From the NCBI RefSeq assembly GCF_040222615.1, contig NZ_JAVKCQ010000065.1, forward strand, positions 1 through 43,075: a stretch of DNA of 43,075 nt, in the 5' to 3' direction. The notes under the pieces are model-generated. The model searched no databases, was not told the origin of the DNA, and was given only the letters and a program-made list of their open reading frames with translations. This DNA is from Haliea sp040222615 (GTDB lineage Bacteria; Pseudomonadota; Gammaproteobacteria; Pseudomonadales; Halieaceae). Position numbers and translations under genes: made by a program. Shown piece after piece: positions 38,751 to 43,075 of this stretch (its first letter is position 1; each line of letters opens with the position of its first letter).

Positions 38751-40652
38751 ATGGTCGAACCCACAGTTATGCGCCTGCTCCGCCGGGCTGTTCTCGCCAC
38801 AGTGATCTGTGCCCTCTCGCTGCCCGCCACCAGCCTGGCGCAGAAAACCGCCCGCCCTGTGCTGCTGGGCAAGCACTGGGTTGCTGTCACCGGCAAGCCC
38901 CAGGGCGCCACCGCCGGGGCGATGATGTTCCAGCAGGGCGGCAACGCCATCGACGCCGCGGCGGCCATGCTGGCGGTCACCTCGACCATGTGGGATGTAC
39001 TGGGCTGGGGCGGTGAAACCCAGGCCCTTATCTACAACCCGCACACCGGAGAAGTGAAAGGCATCAATGCGCTGGGGGTCGCGCCCACCGGCGCCACTCC
39101 CCAATTCTTCCGCGAACAAGGCATGCTCTATCCGCCGGAATACGGACCGCTGGCCGCGGTCACACCCGGCACCCCGGGTGGGCTGATGGTGATGCTGGCG
39201 GAATATGGCCGGCTCAGCCTGAAGGAGGTGCTGGCGCCGGCCATGGAAATGGCCCGGGGCTATCCCATCGAGGAAACCCAGGCCCGGTTCATCGAGAGCC
39301 GCCGCGATATCCTGGCGCAGTGGCCGGATTCGCGACGGGTGTTCCTGCCCCATTACGATGCCGACCAGCCGGAGCAGCGCGCGGCGCCGGCCCCCGGGGA
39401 AATCTTCCGCCAGCCCGACCTGCTGGCAACCCTGGAAAAGCTGGTGGCAGCCGAGGCCGCAGCGCTGGCGGCCGGCAGCGACCGCAAGGCCGCGATCATG
39501 GCCGCCTACGAGCGTTTTTACCGCGGTGACATCGCCGCCGAGATTGTCCGTGCCACCCGGGAACAGGGCGGGCTGATCACCGCGGAGGACCTGGCCAGCT
39601 GGAAAGTCATCATTGAGGAGCCGGTAAGCGTCAACTACCGCGGCATCGAGGTCTACAAGCTCACCACCTGGACCCAGGGCCCGGCCATGCTGCAGGCCCT
39701 GAACCTGCTAGAGGGCTTTGACCTCAAGGCGATGGGCTACAACAGCACCCGCTATATCCACACCCTGTACCAGGCCATGAACCTCGCCTTCGCCGATCGC
39801 GACTTCTACTACGGCGACCCCTATGTGCCGCCGGCAGAGCCCGTGGCGGGCCTGCTGTCGAAAAAGTATGCGGAGCAGCGCCGCGCGCTGATGCCCGCTG
39901 ACCGCAACCTTGTCGACCTCAAGCCGGGCGACCCCTACCCCTTCCAGGGCGGCAAGAATCCCTTCGAAGCCTTGCGCCAGGCCTGGACCCCCATCCCCCC
40001 CGCCGCCGATGCCCAGGGCGCGGACAGCTTCCAGCAGGCGGGCATCATGACCGCCGACGAGGCCTTCCTCGCCGGTACCACGTCGATTCAGGCTGCGGAC
40101 GCCGAGGGCTGGGTGATCTCCGTGACCCCCTCCGGCGGCTGGATCCCCGCCTTTGTGGCCGGCACTACCGGCGTGGGCTTAAGCCAGCGGATGCAGAGTT
40201 TCGTGCTGGACGAAGCGCTGAATCCCTACAACGTGGTGCAGCCGGGGCAGCGCCCGCGGGTCACCCTCACCCCCTCCCTGGCACTCAAGGACGGCGCACC
40301 GCTGCTGGCCTTTTCCGTGCAGGGCGGGGACACCCAGGACCAGAACCTGCTGCAGTTCTTCCTCAACATGGTCGAATTCGGCATGAATGTGCAGCAGGCG
40401 GCGGAGTCCCACAACATCCTCAGCTACCAGATGCAGAGCTCATTCGGTGCCCACCAGGCCGAGCCGGGGCGGCTGCAGGTAACGCCGCTGGTTTCCCCGT
40501 TTACCCGTGCCGAGCTTTCCCGCATGGGATACCAGGTGGAGGTGGTCGAGCGCACGTACAACCCGACCACGGCGATCTGGTTCGACCGCGAGCACGGCAC
40601 CATGCACGGGGGCGCCTCGGATTATGGCGATGATTACGGAATAGCGTGGTGA
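38751..40652 (+). CDS. Gamma-glutamyltransferase-family protein, exported
   Basis: This 633-residue Ntn-hydrolase has a signal peptide (RLLRRAVLATVICALSLPAT, then SLAQ). Family marks are QQGGNAIDAAAAMLAVTSTM, AAVTPGTPGGLMVML and YRGDIAAEIVRA. The autocleavage site reads AGTTSIQAADAEGW, with Thr443 the likely nucleophile. Typical GGTs have TTH/TTHY there; the third residue is Ser here, placing it in a divergent branch whose substrate may not be glutathione. I chose the ATG at 38751 with GGAG at 38741-38744 over an ATG at 38652. It lies on the plus strand between glyA and nrdR, which are often neighbours, and ends at a strong bidirectional terminator. Confidence 0.87.
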   Translation: MVEPTVMRLLRRAVLATVICALSLPATSLAQKTARPVLLGKHWVAVTGKPQGATAGAMMFQQGGNAIDAAAAMLAVTSTMWDVLGWGGETQALIYNPHTGEVKGINALGVAPTGATPQFFREQGMLYPPEYGPLAAVTPGTPGGLMVMLAEYGRLSLKEVLAPAMEMARGYPIEETQARFIESRRDILAQWPDSRRVFLPHYDADQPEQRAAPAPGEIFRQPDLLATLEKLVAAEAAALAAGSDRKAAIMAAYERFYRGDIAAEIVRATREQGGLITAEDLASWKVIIEEPVSVNYRGIEVYKLTTWTQGPAMLQALNLLEGFDLKAMGYNSTRYIHTLYQAMNLAFADRDFYYGDPYVPPAEPVAGLLSKKYAEQRRALMPADRNLVDLKPGDPYPFQGGKNPFEALRQAWTPIPPAADAQGADSFQQAGIMTADEAFLAGTTSIQAADAEGWVISVTPSGGWIPAFVAGTTGVGLSQRMQSFVLDEALNPYNVVQPGQRPRVTLTPSLALKDGAPLLAFSVQGGDTQDQNLLQFFLNMVEFGMNVQQAAESHNILSYQMQSSFGAHQAEPGRLQVTPLVSPFTRAELSRMGYQVEVVERTYNPTTAIWFDREHGTMHGGASDYGDDYGIAW

Positions 40653-40655
40653 CAA

Positions 40656-40677
40656 AAAAGGGGCCGCGGCCCCTTTT
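40656..40677. terminator. Strong bidirectional intrinsic terminator
   Basis: AAAA-GGGGCCG-CGGCCCC-TTTT is a perfect palindrome with a GC stem and T-runs on both strands, located between the convergent ggt-family gene (stop 40652) and glyA (stop 40699). Confidence 0.9.
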
Positions 40678-40698
40678 CATGCGCTTTCGGCTCGCCTC

Positions 40699-41961
40699 TC
40701 AGCGATACACCGGGAAGCGCTTGCAGATCTCCAGCACCTTGCCCTTTACCTCCGCGATAGCGGCATCAGCTGAACCCTGCTCCAGGGCCTCCAGCACATC
40801 ACACATCCAGCCCGCCAGTTCAACGGTTTCCGCTTCCTTGAAACCGCGGGTAGTGATAGCCGGCGTACCCACCCGCAGGCCGGAGGTAATGAACGGCGAG
40901 CGCGGGTCATTGGGCACCGCGTTCTTGTTCACCGTGATGTTGGCCAGGCCCAGGGCCTCATCCGCGTCCTTGCCGGTATAGGGCTTGCCAATCAGGTCCA
41001 CCAGCATCAGGTGATTGTCGGTACCGCCGGAAACAATATTGATTCCGCGCTCGATAAAGGTCCTGGCCATGGCCCGGGCGTTCGCCACCACCTGCTTCTG
41101 ATAGGCAATGAACTCAGGGCTGGCGGCTTCCTTGAAGCTCACCGCCTTGGCGGCGATGACGTGCATCAAAGGGCCACCCTGGCCACCGGGGAACACGGCG
41201 GACTGGAATTTCTTCTCCAGCGCCTCGTTGGCGCGCGCCAGGATAATGCCGCCCCGGGGGCCACGCAGGGTCTTGTGGGTGGTAGAGGTCACCACGTCCG
41301 CATGCGGTACCGGGTTGGGGTAAACGCCCGCCGCGACCAGCCCGGCCACGTGGGCCATGTCCACCAGCAGGTAGGCGCCAACCTTGTCGGCGATGGTACG
41401 GAAGCGGGCCCAGTCCATGACCCGGGAGTAGGCGGAAAAACCGGCCACGATCATCTTGGGCTTGTGCTCCAGGGCCAGCGCCTCCACCTGGTCGTAATCG
41501 ACCTCGCCGGTGTCCGCTTTCAGGCCGTACTGGATGGCGTTATACATTTTGCCGGAAAAGTTGGGCTTGGCGCCGTGGGTCAGGTGGCCGCCGTCCGCCA
41601 GGCTCATGCCCAACACAGTGTCTCCGGCGTTGCACAGAGCCTGGTAGACCGCCGAATTGGCCTGGGAGCCTGAGTGGGGCTGGACGTTGGCGTAATCCGC
41701 GCCAAACAGGGCCTTGGCCCGCTCGATGGCCAGCTGCTCGGCCTTGTCCACGAACTCACAGCCACCGTAGTAGCGCTTGCCCGGGTAGCCTTCCGCGTAC
41801 TTGTTGGTCAGGACCGTGCCCTGGGCCTCCATCACCCGGGGGCTGGCGTAGTTTTCCGAGGCGATGAGCTCGATGTGCTCTTCCTGCCGACGCTCTTCCT
41901 CCTTGATGGCGGCAAATATCTCGTCGTCGAAACCTGCAATGGTCATGCTCTGGTCAAACAT
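40699..41961 (-). CDS. glyA: Serine hydroxymethyltransferase
   Basis: This 420-residue PLP enzyme interconverts serine and glycine with tetrahydrofolate, the main source of one-carbon units. The PLP-lysine motif DVVTSTTHKTLRGPRGG is intact, as are IELIASENYASPRV, YAEGYPGKRYYGGCEFVD and SHSGSQAN-like sequence (QPHSGSQANSAVYQAL). The length is standard. It diverges from the UDP-glucose dehydrogenase gene across a 187-base gap. Confidence 0.98.
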   Translation of the reverse strand: MFDQSMTIAGFDDEIFAAIKEEERRQEEHIELIASENYASPRVMEAQGTVLTNKYAEGYPGKRYYGGCEFVDKAEQLAIERAKALFGADYANVQPHSGSQANSAVYQALCNAGDTVLGMSLADGGHLTHGAKPNFSGKMYNAIQYGLKADTGEVDYDQVEALALEHKPKMIVAGFSAYSRVMDWARFRTIADKVGAYLLVDMAHVAGLVAAGVYPNPVPHADVVTSTTHKTLRGPRGGIILARANEALEKKFQSAVFPGGQGGPLMHVIAAKAVSFKEAASPEFIAYQKQVVANARAMARTFIERGINIVSGGTDNHLMLVDLIGKPYTGKDADEALGLANITVNKNAVPNDPRSPFITSGLRVGTPAITTRGFKEAETVELAGWMCDVLEALEQGSADAAIAEVKGKVLEICKRFPVYR

Positions 41962-42080
41962 CGGAATCCCCTGGCTGGCGGGGGGCGCGAACGCCCGGTT
42001 GGATAAAGGCGCGCATTTTACCCAAATTCATGCCGCCATATAAGTAGTGGGTCACAGCCTGTCCAATCCTGTATTACTTC

Positions 42081-42096
42081 TGTCACCTTTGTGACA
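42081..42096. promoter_or_regulatory. Inverted-repeat operator candidate upstream of ugd
   Basis: TGTCAC, 4 bases, GTGACA: perfect 6-bp arms located 53 bases before the ugd start codon, in the glyA/ugd divergent gap. The arms have the TGTnA/TnACA look of dimeric helix-turn-helix sites but not CRP spacing. The factor is unknown. Confidence 0.4.
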
Positions 42097-42148
42097 TATA
42101 GTGTTGCGATAGGAATTGCCATAACGACACAGGAAATCCTGACCAACC

Positions 42149-43075
42149 ATGAATATCAGCTTTTTTGGCAGCGGCTACGTGGGCCTGGTGCAGGCCGCAA
42201 TCTTCGCGGATGTGGGCCACAGGGTCACGTGCATGGATATCGACCCCGCCCGCGTCGACCGCCTGCGCGACGGCGCTGTGCCCTTTTTCGAGCCGGGCCT
42301 GGAACAATTGATCCGCAACGGCATCGCCAGCGGCCTGCTGTCCTTTACCACAGACGCCAAGGAGGCGGTGCAGGCCAGCGACTACCTGTTTGTCTGCGTC
42401 GGCACCCCGGCTGGCAGCGATGGCTCGGCGGACATGAGCTATGTAATGCAGGTGGCCACCTCCATCGCCCGCTACATGAGCAGCCGCAAGGTGGTGATCA
42501 CCAAGTCCACGGTGCCTGTGGGCACCACCGACAAGGTGCGCGAGCATATTGCCGCTGCGCTGGAAGCGCAGGGCCGCAATATCCCCATCGAGGTGGCCTC
42601 CAATCCCGAGTTCCTGAAGGAGGGCTCGGCGGTGGCGGACTGCCAAAGCCCCGACCGCATTATCATCGGCACCGAGTCAGCCAGGGTACTGGAAGAGCTG
42701 CGACGCATGTACCAGGCGTTCAACCGCAACCATGAAAAGATCATGCACATGGACCCGCGCAGCGCGGAGATGACCAAGCTCGCGGCCAACGCCATGCTCG
42801 CCACCAAGATCAGCTTCATGAACGAGATGGCCACCATTGCCGAGGCGGTGGGGGCGGATATCGAGCTGGTGCGCCGGGGCATGGGCTCCGACCCGCGCAT
42901 CGGCTACCACTTCATCTACCCCGGCTGCGGTTACGGCGGCTCCTGCTTCCCCAAGGACGTACGCGCCCTGAAACACCTGGCGGAGCAGCACGGCCACCGC
43001 GCCAATATCCTGACTGCGGTGCACGACACCAACCAGCGGCAAAAGAACAAGCTGGCGGAGCGGGTCATGGCGCGG
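42149..43075 (+). CDS. ugd: UDP-glucose 6-dehydrogenase (partial, runs off window)
   Basis: The first 309 codons of a UDP-glucose/GDP-mannose dehydrogenase; the frame is open to the end of the window. The N-terminal Rossmann motif is FFGSGYVGLVQAA, followed by VGTPAGSDGSADMSYV, TKSTVPVGTTDKV and NPEFLKEGSAVADCQSPDR. The catalytic cysteine lies in GYGGSCFPKDVRAL. It should oxidise UDP-glucose to UDP-glucuronate for surface polysaccharide. GDP-mannose dehydrogenase is the alternative, but the spacing and FLKEGSA segment favour the UDP-glucose type. The start ATG at 42149 follows AGGAAAT at 42131. It is not linked to the 13914-22128 island, though both serve envelope glycans. Confidence 0.92.
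   Translation, partial: MNISFFGSGYVGLVQAAIFADVGHRVTCMDIDPARVDRLRDGAVPFFEPGLEQLIRNGIASGLLSFTTDAKEAVQASDYLFVCVGTPAGSDGSADMSYVMQVATSIARYMSSRKVVITKSTVPVGTTDKVREHIAAALEAQGRNIPIEVASNPEFLKEGSAVADCQSPDRIIIGTESARVLEELRRMYQAFNRNHEKIMHMDPRSAEMTKLAANAMLATKISFMNEMATIAEAVGADIELVRRGMGSDPRIGYHFIYPGCGYGGSCFPKDVRALKHLAEQHGHRANILTAVHDTNQRQKNKLAERVMAR

Overview
The window looks like chromosomal DNA from a GC-rich gammaproteobacterium. The gene order (glyA / nrdR-ribD-ribE-ribBA-ribH-nusB-thiL-pgpA, xseB-ispA, yrfG-hslR, the leucine-degradation liu genes) fits marine Cellvibrionales/Halieaceae-type bacteria, but that lineage is inferred from gene content only. No rRNA, tRNA, CRISPR array or intact insertion sequence was found.

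Layout. (1) 1-3912: a G16 tract and a hairpin, then liuC-liuD-liuE of leucine catabolism; the liuB end expected upstream is not visible. (2) 3971-7490: a small membrane protein, an alkylation-repair pair (an Ada-sensor/AraC/AlkA fusion followed by Ogt), a secreted metallo-beta-lactamase-fold hydrolase and a DUF465 protein. (3) 7572-13892: cysQ diverging from yrfG-hslR across a 14-bp tandem repeat, a membrane diguanylate cyclase, an SGNH-like protein that has lost its nucleophile, and dxs, which lies away from its usual partners xseB-ispA. (4) 13914-22128: a surface-glycan island with a methyltransferase, a GT4 glycosyltransferase, a CDP-glycerol glycerophosphotransferase, a TagD-type cytidylyltransferase, a GT2 glycosyltransferase, a Wzx-like flippase and two proteins of unrecognised family. 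(5) 22129-23564: an AT-richer, gene-poor scar holding a shrunken copy of a coiled-coil gene. (6) 23565-29288: a molybdopterin oxidoreductase, a TonB-dependent receptor and a double Lrp/AsnC regulator, which look like one uptake-oxidation-control unit. (7) 29407-29790: a coiled-coil membrane protein with 21-bp in-frame repeats. (8) 30132-38569: xseB-ispA, ribA and the riboflavin/thiamine/nusB/pgpA operon on the minus strand. (9) 38751-43075: a gamma-glutamyltransferase-family gene, glyA and the first part of a UDP-glucose dehydrogenase.

How the genes work together. The island has the enzymes to make CDP-glycerol (TagD) and to transfer glycerol phosphate (the TagB/F-like protein), plus glycosyltransferases and a flippase, so a glycerol-phosphate-bearing surface glycan is the simplest reading. 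The riboflavin genes form a nearly complete pathway, with one oddity: the RibBA-type protein lacks the zinc ligands in its cyclohydrolase half and has changed active-site residues in its RibB half, while a full RibA is encoded separately.

The least ordinary non-coding signal is a family of three dispersed palindromes centred on TCTCCGCGGAGA (near 23162, 25806 and 29817). Two of the copies share about 45 bp. They lie in the same segment as the intact and deleted copies of the coiled-coil gene. This looks like a small repeat family or mobile-element scar that helped to shape positions 22100-30100.
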